A stretch of 64,000 nt of DNA. It comes from Lathyrus oleraceus (Eukaryota > Streptophyta > Magnoliopsida > Fabales > Fabaceae). The stretch is taken from NCBI RefSeq assembly GCF_024323335.1, contig NC_066581.1, forward strand, positions 442,271,816 to 442,335,815, written 5' to 3'. Below are positions 24,008 through 34,175 of the stretch, one piece after another. Each line of letters begins with the position of its first letter. Positions within the stretch are counted from its first letter, which is position 1. The translations under genes and the position numbers were made by a program. The notes beneath the pieces were generated by a model. The model had not been told where the DNA came from, searched no databases, and saw only the letters and a list, made by a program, of their open reading frames with translations.

Positions 24008-25955
24008 GCGGGTCTCTTTACACGAAGTATTTTTTAACTGCGTCCGCATTCACAAGGGATGGAAAATCCTCACCATCCATGGTCGTCAACAACAAGGCTC
24101 TGTTAGAGAAAACCTTTTTGACCACGAATGGGATCCATAACTATATATCCACTTGCCCCTACGATCGTTGAGGAGGAAGGATCCTTTTCAATACCAGCTC
24201 TCCCACGTGGCACGCACGAGGTCGCACTTTTCGGTCAACAACACGCTTCATTCACTGGGTACAACTGCCCCATGATAAGTAACTGCCAGCCTCTTTTCCT
24301 CAATCAGGCTTAGCGTGCCATACTGAGTCCTTATCCACTCAGCCTTCTCTAATTTCTCATCCATCAGGACTCTCCACAATGGGATCTAGACTTCAGTAGG
24401 TAATACCACTTCTATCCCATACACGAGCGAGCGCGGCGTTGCCCCAGTAGACGTACGCACCGAAGATCGATACCCAGGATATAAGCTTCGTACTCAGCCC
24501 CCATTGTTGGTGCATTCAAATGTTATCCGGGCAACAAAAGGAATGTGGGATCTTTTCGGCGTAACCAAAGCAACACTAACTCATCCATATTAACCCCATC
24601 AGACATAAGAATCCGTTCAGATCCAGGGTCAGGCCCCTCCTCCGGGATCGGTTCCTCACAATCTTTCGTTTTGAGCACCTCGAGATGTCCTCATCAGGGA
24701 ACTCAAACTTCCTTGGTTGATAATCCTCAATGGAATGTTGGGCGAGATAATCAGACATTACACTCCCCCTTACTGCTCTTTGAGAGGCATACTGAATATC
24801 GCTTTCAATCAAAATCATTTGCCCTCTCACAACCCGTCCGGTCAATGCTAGCTTCTCAAACACATACTTGATCGAATCCATCTTGGACATCCATAAAGTG
24901 GTATGAACCAACATATGCTGTCTCAGTCGGCGAGCAGCCTATGCCAAAGTACAGCAAGTCTTCTCGAGCAGTGAATGTATTGTTTCACAGTCGATAAACT
25001 TTTTGCTAAGGTAAATTGCATGCTCTTTTCGACAAGACTGGTCGTGCTGACCCAATACACACCTCATAGACCCCTCGAGGGCTGTCAAGTACCAGGATAA
25101 GAGTTGTTCCTTCCACGGGAGGCATTAGAATCAGAGGTTCCTGCAACTTATTCTTTTTTCAATGCCCCTTGGCAATATCCACCTGACCGTTTGCTCTCTT
25201 GTTTTGTTTTTTTGTTTCGGTTCAGGCCTTTCTTGCATTGCTTTTTCCTTTTCTTTTCTTTTCTTTCTTTCTTTTTACCTTTTTTTTCTTTTCTTTTTTC
25301 ATTTTTTTTAGCAGGATCGACCTGGATTCCTCTTATCCACTCATAATAAACCTCAGCAGTTTACCGGACAGCACTCCACAAGTGCACTGATTCAGACTCA
25401 ACCTCAGCCTGAGTTGTCTCAACCTGGTCAAACAACTTGGCCAGATCCACCAGATGCCCCTCTTCTGCTTGGGACTTTGCTATCATGTCATCAACATAGC
25501 ATTTGATTCCACGATGAATCATATCATGAAACAAAGTCACTCTGATACGTGGCACCGGCGTCCTGCTTCTCTAGAGGAGAGTCTTCTCTCAATGGTAGCT
25601 TGCGTATAACGACATTGGTATCCGACCCTGGCATATCCTGACATGACCAGGAGAAGGTATCCACATTCTCTTTCAACAGGGCTACCATTCTGCTCTCGTC
25701 TCGCGTCTGAAGCAGCCCCAAATTTCACTTCCTGACCTCGGCGGTGCCTGGATTGAATCTCTCCTCGTGCGGTTGAATCACCTTCTCCTCTTGTCTCAAC
25801 AACCTGGCTAATCTTCCAGCAAATCACAATCTTCTTCGCCTTGTTCTTCGGCATGATAGACCGGATTGTCGAAGTCATACAAAGGTGTAACCGAATTGTT
25901 ATCAATAAGATCAGGAGGATAGTCACTTTTGAGGTCGGAACAAGACAAATCAAAA
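24008..25955 (-). pseudogene. N pol remnant (RT/RNase H/integrase fragments)
   Basis: In sense order: linker YDFDNPVYHAEE (about 25880-25840); the RT N-terminal segment with VDTFSWSCQDMPG (about 25680-25610); a jump that removes the RT fingers and first catalytic Asp; GATYQ and the YVDD box (25499-25488); degraded RNase H (about 25130-24900); second RNase H with DGVNMDE and NNGAEYEA (about 24620-24460); then only the integrase tail (TTMDGEDFPS, about 24080-24050). The integrase catalytic core is gone. Frameshifts and stops are frequent. This copy keeps Tyr where E1 and E2 share a TAG, so it is useful as an outgroup. Confidence 0.85.
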
Positions 25956-26172
25956 GGAAAGAAAAATGAAAATAAACATTGCCATTTTTATTTTTTTAAA
26001 CTTCAAAAATAAATGAAAAATAGGGAACACCGCTTTTAATCACAAAAACATCCAATTATTACTGATGCAAACTGTTGCACAATGAAACACATGAGATGGC
26101 CCTTACAATGGACCATTACGTTTCGGGCAAAACGTATGGCTTTCATGCAGACAAAATTGAAAAACAGAAATA

Positions 26173-27459
26173 CTACACTTCAGGATGAGTGACAGTGGTC
26201 TTGGAGGCCTTCCAGTTCCCTGGTACGCACGACTTTATCCATGACTCGAGCTCGCGGTCACTGTCAATCTCTTCACCCACTGTACAGGCGTGACCTGAAT
26301 CCAGCATTCCGGCACTAACGAATGTGAACGGTGGACGACGTCCTCTGTTTTGCCCAGACGAGCCTTGGTCTGGTTGATAGCCAACCCCGAACATATCCGC
26401 CTTCACCACAATGTCTATGATTTTTCCCCAGCCTAGGGCTTCTCCGTTCTTCACCACTTCCATGGCCTGTTTGTAAGAAGAAATGGACAACTTCTTCTCT
26501 TTCTCAGCTAGAATGGCATCCTCTACCTTGACAGTTTCAACTGCCTGACTTGGTGTTTCAAAATTTTCACCATCCATTTCTACTTCCATCATTCCCTGAA
26601 TCGTTTCCCTCATCATTGCAAACCCATTTGTGGCGACAGCCGCACAACAGTTATCAATACTAGGGAAAGCTCCACTCTTCATCAGATGTTTTGAGACCAC
26701 AGACACTGAAGTTTTTAACTGATCCCCCTCAGTCACCTCTATTCCTCTCTTGTCCTTTGACATCATATTCACTCTTACAGGACCATGCCTTGGTATGGGG
26801 TTAACATCCTCATTCATTATCTGTGCCAAGCTGATGGCCTTGGAATCCACCATGTCCTGAACGACATGTTTAAAAGCCCTACAACCCTCAATGTTATGTC
26901 CTGGTGTCCCAGAATGGAACTCGCACCTGGCATTCTCATCGTAATTTGTAGGCCTCCGATGCGGTTCTACAGGAATCAATATCCTTGGCCGAACTAACCC
27001 CAGATCCTTCAACCTCTTGAATAGAAGGGTATAGGTCATGGGTGGCTTATCAAACTGACGATCTGTCCCCTTCTTCACTTGGCTCTTAGCTTTCTGTGCT
27101 TTCTGTTGAGGTGGCGGTTGTTGCTGTTGTACTGGTGGATTACCAACAGGAGTGGTTACAGTGGCAGCATAAGGGTGGTACCGATCCTTACCGCGTTCTT
27201 TTTTTGCCTGCACACCATTTGACTCAACCTCCTTCTCAGGATGACCACTGCCAGAGGATTTCTTTACTACAGTTCCAGAGGGGTTGTTTACTTCGGATGA
27301 CGGAGGCTTTCCCTGAACTTTCTCATTTATCATCCAGCATTCAATCCTCTCCAACCTCTCAATAATTGCCTTCTGCCCCGAGGCGAGCCCTTGCACGACT
27401 TGGAACAACTCTCCCATCATCTCTTTCAATTCGAGAATGTCGGCGTTGGGCGGATCCAT
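26173..27459 (-). CDS. N gag-like protein, 428 aa, lacking capsid core and protease
   Basis: Open from ATG at 27459 (MDPPNADILELKEMMGELFQ) to TAG at 26173-26175; the frame is open further upstream to 27513, but this ATG matches the gag start of E1 and E2 in context. Residues 1-45 are a gag N-terminal helix and 50-135 a Ser/Pro/Gln/Lys-rich linker. A CX2HX5HX4C knuckle follows (C179, H182, H188, C193), and about 300-428 is the post-protease segment (SSYKQAMEV, GWGKIID, DMFGVGYQP). The gag capsid domain and DTG protease present in E1 and E2 are absent without loss of frame. It may be a nucleic-acid-binding Gag fragment used in trans, or simply an ORF not yet decayed. The stop sits next to a candidate splice donor. 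Confidence 0.75.
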   Translation of the reverse strand: MDPPNADILELKEMMGELFQVVQGLASGQKAIIERLERIECWMINEKVQGKPPSSEVNNPSGTVVKKSSGSGHPEKEVESNGVQAKKERGKDRYHPYAATVTTPVGNPPVQQQQPPPQQKAQKAKSQVKKGTDRQFDKPPMTYTLLFKRLKDLGLVRPRILIPVEPHRRPTNYDENARCEFHSGTPGHNIEGCRAFKHVVQDMVDSKAISLAQIMNEDVNPIPRHGPVRVNMMSKDKRGIEVTEGDQLKTSVSVVSKHLMKSGAFPSIDNCCAAVATNGFAMMRETIQGMMEVEMDGENFETPSQAVETVKVEDAILAEKEKKLSISSYKQAMEVVKNGEALGWGKIIDIVVKADMFGVGYQPDQGSSGQNRGRRPPFTFVSAGMLDSGHACTVGEEIDSDRELESWIKSCVPGNWKASKTTVTHPEV

Positions 27460-28552
27460 CAGCTTGGATTTGTTGAGTCTTGCCAAATATCTGAACGGAA
27501 GAGCTATGCACACCAGTTAGACACTGACACCTACAAAACAGCAAACATGTTAGTATGACTCACACATGCAATGCCTATCCGTGTGAGGAATGTCCTTTGA
27601 TTCTAGCTTCATCGAGACGGATAATATTTCATCAATAACATTCTGACATCTGGATGTCTCTCAACCAGAATCTCAATAAAAAATAATGGACCCTGAGTAC
27701 GGATAGACATGGGTTGAATGCAGATGAATGCAAAATGGGAATGATGCAAATGCATGCAGGCAAGTCACTGTGCCATCTCCAAGTCATCTGAAGAACCATT
27801 AAATCTCTGAACTAGTCACAGTCACCTGAGGGACTAAGTCACCATAATTTTGACTTGGGGAGTTCCGAAATAAACGGAACCGGAGGTTACATCACTATCA
27901 TCACAGGAACATCCACTGAACGGATGACAACCAGATCCTCTGAACAAGTACTCTCAAATTCAACCCGGGGATCCGAAATAAACGGAACCCGCTGATATCA
28001 CGGACAGAATTCCGGCGTGACAGAAGTAAGTACCCATAAGTTCATCTGAACCATAGTCACCATCTGTACCTGTAAATGATTCAAACCCTCCCCACTCACG
28101 GGTGTCATCTAGGCCAGGGTAAGGTCGAGAGAAACGCAACATAAATTACCCTTTCATAGAATATCATCATGTACACACCCGAAGTATGTAACGACAATAC
28201 CCCATCAGAGTCTGAACTGCTCGTGATATCAATGTTCCGCTAAGTGGCGCAATACCACCCGCTTCCCATGAATCACTCTATTCCTAGGTGTCCTAGATTT
28301 CACTCATGGCCTGGGTATTGGGCCTTTTACCTCATGTAACTCCCACCCCAACAGAGAGATACACAGCCAGCACAATGAAAATATGATGCATGCAAACATG
28401 TAATGCAAACAATAAATGCAAACAATAAATGCAAACAATAAATAAATGAATGCAATAAATGAAACAGCAAAAGCAACCAAACCCTATCCTAGAGAGCTCT
28501 AGGAGAGACTCGCTCAGGGAAGATGGTTCAGTAAGAGGTCAACTTCTCAATG
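27460..28552 (-). other. N 5' leader
   Basis: Non-coding. Contains two CCGAAATAAACGG hairpins: GTTCCG with CGGAAC (27862-27867, 27875-27880) and TCCG with CGGA (27972-27986). Near the PBS are short AATAAATGCAAAC repeats (about 28405-28445). No ORF1 is present. Confidence 0.65.
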
Positions 28553-28570
28553 TCCCCAGCAGAGTCGCCA
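28553..28570 (-). other. Primer-binding site of N
   Basis: Minus-strand TGGCGACTCTGCTGGGGA starts two bases (GC) after the LTR end at 28573. It is a perfect 18-base complement of the tRNA end TCCCCAGCAGAGTCGCCA. Confidence 0.88.
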
Positions 28571-28572
28571 GC

Positions 28573-31500
28573 TGTCGCATTACGCGAAAAACCGGCGGGA
28601 AAAAGAAACAACAGAGCCGCCACCGTGCGTTATTTATCCCAAAAGAGGGAAAGGAAACGCTCGAAGTAAACCTGGAAAAGACATGGTCTCGCGACCAGAG
28701 AGAAATGGGATCGGGAGTCGGTTATGCGAAGGGAAGGTATTAGCACCCCTACGCATCTGTCGTACTCGACGGGATCCACGCACAAAAGGAAGGATAAAGG
28801 TTGCTAAAACTGCTCAAACATCAAACACTGGCTGAAAGGAGACACAAGAAAACAAGAGAAACTAGCTCGGCAGGATATCGCATCCTGGGCCTATGTAGTC
28901 TGTCAGGCACAGACATCAGAGTCGACGTAGTTCAGGACTAAGGGAAACATGCTCGCTAGGATGTCGCATCCTATGCATACATATCTTCTCTGACAGGAGA
29001 AGAATCAGAGCACTCGTAGCTCGGCTAACGCACGCCAAACGAAACACAAACAGGAAACCGACTGCCAATCACTGGACTTACGTCAGACTCCACACAAACA
29101 CAGGCAAACATGGAAACCGAATGCCAATCGCTGGACTTACATTAGACTCCGAACCAAACAAACACAGACTGGAAACCGACTGCCAATCGCTGGACTTACG
29201 TCGGACTCCAAACAAAGAAACAAGGCACAGGCACAGGAAACCAACTGCCAATCGCTGGACTTACGTCAGACTCCAACACAACACAAAGGGTCAAAACTAA
29301 AAGGGCGCCCGGAGATATCAGCTGATCTCCTGCCTACGTACCTCATCTGGTATGAGGATCAGGGCGACGTAGTTCCCCTACGCAGGGAAAAAGGACTAGC
29401 CTAACCAGAGACTGGGAAATGACATACTAGAAGGGAGACTAACTCGAGCCTAATAGTTATCATGTAAATTCACCATGGTCCTAGGTTAAGGTTTCTATCT
29501 AACTTGCACAGGGAGCAAGCTATCCTAAACAGCACATGCAAAGCAAACATACACACAATTATACACACTATATACAAACAAAGTGGGCTCACACAAGGTT
29601 AGGCTGTGAAACACAAGCCAACTGGAATCGGGTGTAATTAGCTCTTAACCCTAACATTGAGAGTTAGGGTGAAGCAGATGAAATGGAAAGTGAGGGTAAG
29701 ACCTCACATCTCTTATCCCTGGCCTGCGAGAGCTTCAGACAAATGACAGTTTGGGAGTTCAGAAAGTAGGAACTCTTCTATCCACATATGACTGACACAA
29801 CAAAGATCTTGGGTTAATATCCATAATGCATCAACATGTAATGTGAGCAAAGGGATGACACACTGAATAGCAGGAGATGGATTGCACATCTCTTTTATCT
29901 GCCAATTGCCTTGTCAAAGGTCTTTTCCTGCTTGGCACAAAGATAAACAAACACAAGCATTGCCTCTTAAGGAGGGCTTCAGACAGGTGCCTGCCCAAGT
30001 AACAGGACAGGTCTTCCAGACTACATGAAGTCAAAGAGTTATACCTCAATGCTTAAGCAACCAAGCAAAAGCAAAAGCAAGTTCAAAAGAACTTAAGCAA
30101 CTACTGTACCTGAAAAAAATCTAACTCAATCAGTATACAAATCAAACAGACAAACAACAGTCAACATTAACAGTCAAACAAACAAGTAAGCAATGCAACA
30201 AGGTGCAAGCCACAAGCTCAACTCAAATGAGCTAAAATCCACCTACAAAACAACTCAAGATTAGTCAACATCAACCAATTATTCAACTCAAGCAAATGAA
30301 TCAATCCCATTATGGCCATGTGCTTCTTAACCTGAAATCAAAACTCAACTTTGAGTCACAAACCACTAGGGCAAAGCCTAGGGTCAAAGATGGAGAAATA
30401 ATCCAAAACAGAACATGAAATTCAACATAAATCAACCTCAATCAATTAAGGACACAATCCAAAAGGTCTCATGTCAATAGCATCAACCAAATTCATTTCA
30501 TAAACCAAATATGGCAAGGTATGCAATTTGAAAGCACATTGAGACAACAGAATGAACAAATGCACATTAATTCAAAAATGATTCAATTAATCTCAAGCAA
30601 ATTCATGGCTAAACAGAACATACAATATGATCATCACACAAACAATTAGGGCAATTGGACATGATTAGGCATGGTAATCAAAGTGTATAAGGCAAGGCAA
30701 TCAAAACAAGCTCAAATGGGACACCAAATGTTACACCAACTTAGCACAAGCCTAAAACAGAAATGGAACAAGGTAAAAACCTCAAACCAAAACCAAAACA
30801 AACTTTAACATGTCTAGAAACAATGTGCAAAATTTCACGTCCATAGGATAAAGCACAAGCATTTCACAAATGATTGAATTTCAAGACCATTCAAAAGCTC
30901 ACAAATGATCATCCAGCATGAAAAATCTCAAACAAATCAGAAATGAATCCAAATATTCCAGGATAATTCATGGTCAATCACAACATCCACATCAAGCATC
31001 ATACAAAAAATCAAAGGATTTGGAATTTATTTGGCATGGCAAAGAAATTAATCAAATTGAGCAAGCAAAGGTGTGACACACATTGTCACACCTATATTCA
31101 CATGATCATATCCCAGCAATGGCACATGATAAAATTAGAAACTCAACACCAAAATGTCCAGCATGAAGTCTAGTTTAAGCATGTCAAATTTCATAGGCAT
31201 TGGATAAACAACCATCATTTCACAAATGAAATAGTAAAGCAAGGTTCAAAAAGCATACATGTTAACATTCCCTAGCACCAATTAATTTCCAGCCATGCAC
31301 AAATTGGTGAAAAATAATTAAAAAAAAACTAGAAACAATAAGGAGCATGATGCAAAAATTCCCACATTATTTGGATGATTATTCAATGATTTATGAATTT
31401 ATGAAGTGAAAGAAAAATTAAAAAAAACATGTGAAGTATGTATGCATGTGGTATGGAGGGAAAATAGAAAATGTAATGGCATTTGAAAATGTGTCATGAG

Positions 31501-33362
31501 CCAGGATCGAAGGGAGAACAATTTGAAATGAAACGCGCTAGTAGTGAAACGCGCCGTTTCACTTAAACAGACGTGGCAAGGTTAAGCGCTTATGACCAAT
31601 CATTTTGCCATGCGTGCGCTACGTGGACCAATACATGCAAGCTATTCCAAAAACACATGCACAATGCAGAAACGGGCCTGGACGGATCAAACTTAGTTTT
31701 CTGGAAAACTATTTATCATCTTCATACGAGTTCATCATGGATCATGAACAAATTTCTCAGAAACACAAAACAAGCATATCATCGTGTTCATCTCTCATCA
31801 CTCATCACTAATCCATGCATGATTTAATCTAATTCATCGTATATCAAGCAAATCGAAGAAATTAAGTTTCACACATCAAACTTTAAATCACTATATCTAA
31901 CACAATAATGCAAGGAAATCAGTGATCTAAAGCTCAGATTGCTCAGCATTGAAGGATCTACAACAATCACATAACAATTTCATGAATTAAGGAAATCGAT
32001 TTCTGACCTTGATGAAGATGCAGAACTGGAATAGCTCGATTCAGGCCTTGCTAAGCTCAAACAGATATTCCTTAGTGCTTGTATGGATGAATGGATGAAG
32101 AATTGATGTTTAATCGAGCTTGATTCCAACAGAAATTGCAGCTACCATGGATGAGCTTCAAGCTTTGAAATGCTTCCAATCTGCACGAAATCCCTTGGAT
32201 CTTGGCTCAGCAATGCTCAATAATGCTTCTAGGTGATGAATGAATCAAGAACAATGCAATATGTTTGGAGAAAATTGAAGAAAAAAATGAGAGAAAATTT
32301 GTGAAGAAATTCTAGATCTGGAAATTGTGATGTTGTTAGCAGAAAATCTGTTATGATTTACTATATATATGATGTGCTAATCATCCCTTAATCATGCTTA
32401 GGCCATTTGGTAATTGGATTAGGGAAATGAGAGTGTGGATGCAAATTTGGATAATTCACCTCTATGCATGAAAATGAATGGAACAGTGCACGAAAATGCA
32501 TTGGAATTCACTTGAAATGTTGTGTGGAAGCCAATGCAAGTGGTAGAATGTGAAAACAATGCTTCATTTTCAAATTTGAATTTTTCCCTCCAAAATCAAG
32601 TGAAAATGCAAATGTTCATGTAATGAGAATTCATGGCATGTGATGTATGTTTTGGGTAGTGTATGTCAAGACATGAAGGCACAAAAAAGAACCACTACAT
32701 CTGGCCTTATGGTTTGAAAGTTATGCACATTTGAAGTTCCAAGTTCACTTGGCCATGATTGATCCATATCTTTTCAACCATACATGAGAAACTCATGAGC
32801 TTGGACTTTTTGGAAATGGGAGAACAAGATCTTCAACTTTCATGTTGGACAAAATTTCATTTGAAGCATTCTTGATGATGTAATCTTGAGGAAAAAACCT
32901 TTCCCTTTTTGGCAATTTCAAATTACAGGTCACTTACTATTTTTGGAAAGTTTTGATCTGACCTCAAATTCTTCATTGTTGATGTTTGAAATGTCAAATG
33001 AGACTTGTATGGACATGAATAAGGCATATCTAACCATCCCCCACCTTCAAATCCATGGTTGAATTGACAGTTGACTTCTGTTGACTTTCTAGGGTTTCAG
33101 ATGAATTGATCATTGACTGATGAGCTTTGAACATCCAATGCTTGACCTCATCTCTTCAAAAGTATCCCTAGGTCACATGAACTCAATATCCCAACCCTAG
33201 GGCTTTGGTTCCATGGAAACTTCACTTGCTTGCTTGCACAACTGAATCTCCTGACCAGTCTTGACTGATGACTGATGAACTATGCCATGGACAATGCAAT
33301 GTTAATGGCCTAAAAATGAAAATGTATATGCAAAATGGGAGGTGCAAATTTGAGGTGCTACA
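28573..33362 (-). repeat. N 5' LTR (right copy, 4,790 bp)
   Basis: Sense start TGTAGCACCTCAAATTTGC at 33362, end at 28573. High identity to the left copy implies a recent insertion, younger than E1. A TATA-like run lies at 32361-32370 (plus-strand CTATATATAT). Near 31530-31570 is a GAAAC/GTTTC palindromic segment, with counterparts in L (1848-1880) and S (about 49957-49975). Confidence 0.92.
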
Positions 33363-33917
33363 GATACATGGAGCCGGAGCAGTTTCTTCGACTCTCCACC
33401 AAAAGCTAAAATACGTGTGGGATGGTCAGGTTGTGACCGTGTATGGCGAAAAGGACATCTTTGTGAGCCATTTATCCTCCTTCAAATATGTGGAGATGGA
33501 TGGCGAAATTCATGAAACTCTATGTCAAGCTTTTGAGACTGCCAGTATTGAGAAGGTGGCTTTTGTTGAACAGAAGAAACCAGGTACCTCGATTGCGTCC
33601 TATAAACAAGTTTTAAAGGTCAGTCATTCAGGTAACGCGAAAGGTTGGGGCAAGATGATTGATGTGCCCATAAAAGAAGACATGTTTGGCATTGGTTATC
33701 AGCCTTTTCAATCATCAGAGCAGGGTGTCCAGGATCAGAAAGGGCCGTGTACTTTCACTAGTGCTGGATTGATGAATCACGGGGATTTCTTCGCAATAGA
33801 CAATGAAAATGGTGAAAGTGATTGTGATATGGATAATTGGGTGCGCCCGTGTGCTCAAGGGGAGAAAATCAACAACTGGACCGTTGAAGAAATAGTCCAA
33901 GTTACCCTTCAGACAGA
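33363..33917 (+). pseudogene. E1 protease tail and linker (exon 1 end)
   Basis: Resumes the protease frame interrupted at 14284 (IHGAGAVSSTLHQKLKYVWD) and is open to the splice donor. It contains SIASYKQVLKVSHSG and GWGKMIDVPIKEDMFGIGYQ, the same post-protease segment as in N. If unspliced, translation ends at TAA 33919-33921. The open frame extends upstream into the N LTR by chance. Confidence 0.85.
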
Positions 33918-34175
33918 GTAATTTTCTTTTGTTTTGCATTTTGCATGAAAACCCTACGCTCTGCCCAAGGCGTAGTGGTTCATTGTAGGGCCATATCATG
34001 TTTTGAATTTTCAATGATTATCATCAATAAAGGACGTTTTGCAATCAAATTTGTGCTCACTGTCTTTCTGTTTTTATTACTTTCATTTTCAAAACCATAA
34101 AAATGGCAATGTTTTTTTCTCTGTGACTTCCTTGAACTCTTTTCTAAAATAAGGCATGAAACATCATTCGTGCAG
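33918..34175 (+). other. Pro/RT intron of E1 (258 bp)
   Basis: Donor CAGA|GTAATT at 33918 and acceptor TTCGTGCAG|AATTG at 34175. Joining gives GA+A ATT, which leads straight into the pol frame (IDLADSIKNSSVMAQYDFDD). Length and both sites are identical in E2. Inside are a hairpin CTACGC/GCGTAG (33954-33975) and AATAAA (34026-34031) in a context resembling the 3' UTR polyadenylation region. An intron at this place is characteristic of Ogre. Confidence 0.8.

Larger units (their letters stand above)
14285..33362 (-). mobile_element. Element N: nested, non-autonomous Ogre-like retrotransposon (19,078 bp)
   Basis: Inserted in reverse into the E1 protease gene with a perfect 5-bp duplication GATAC (14280-14284 and 33363-33367). 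Removing N and one GATAC joins the E1 reading exactly as in E2. LTRs are 14285-19052 and 28573-33362. Both ends are canonical (TG..CA), with a perfect PBS (28553-28570) and a PPT (19053-19069). The interior is 9,520 bp: a short gag-like ORF, a pol remnant and an unusually long repeat-filled 3' UTR. ORF1, protease and most of RT and integrase are absent, so movement would need proteins in trans. Confidence 0.93.

Noticed and set aside
25250..25320. T-rich tract in N as a LINE or SINE tail
   Set aside because: Lies within the decayed pol remnant, with no flanking duplication or element body.
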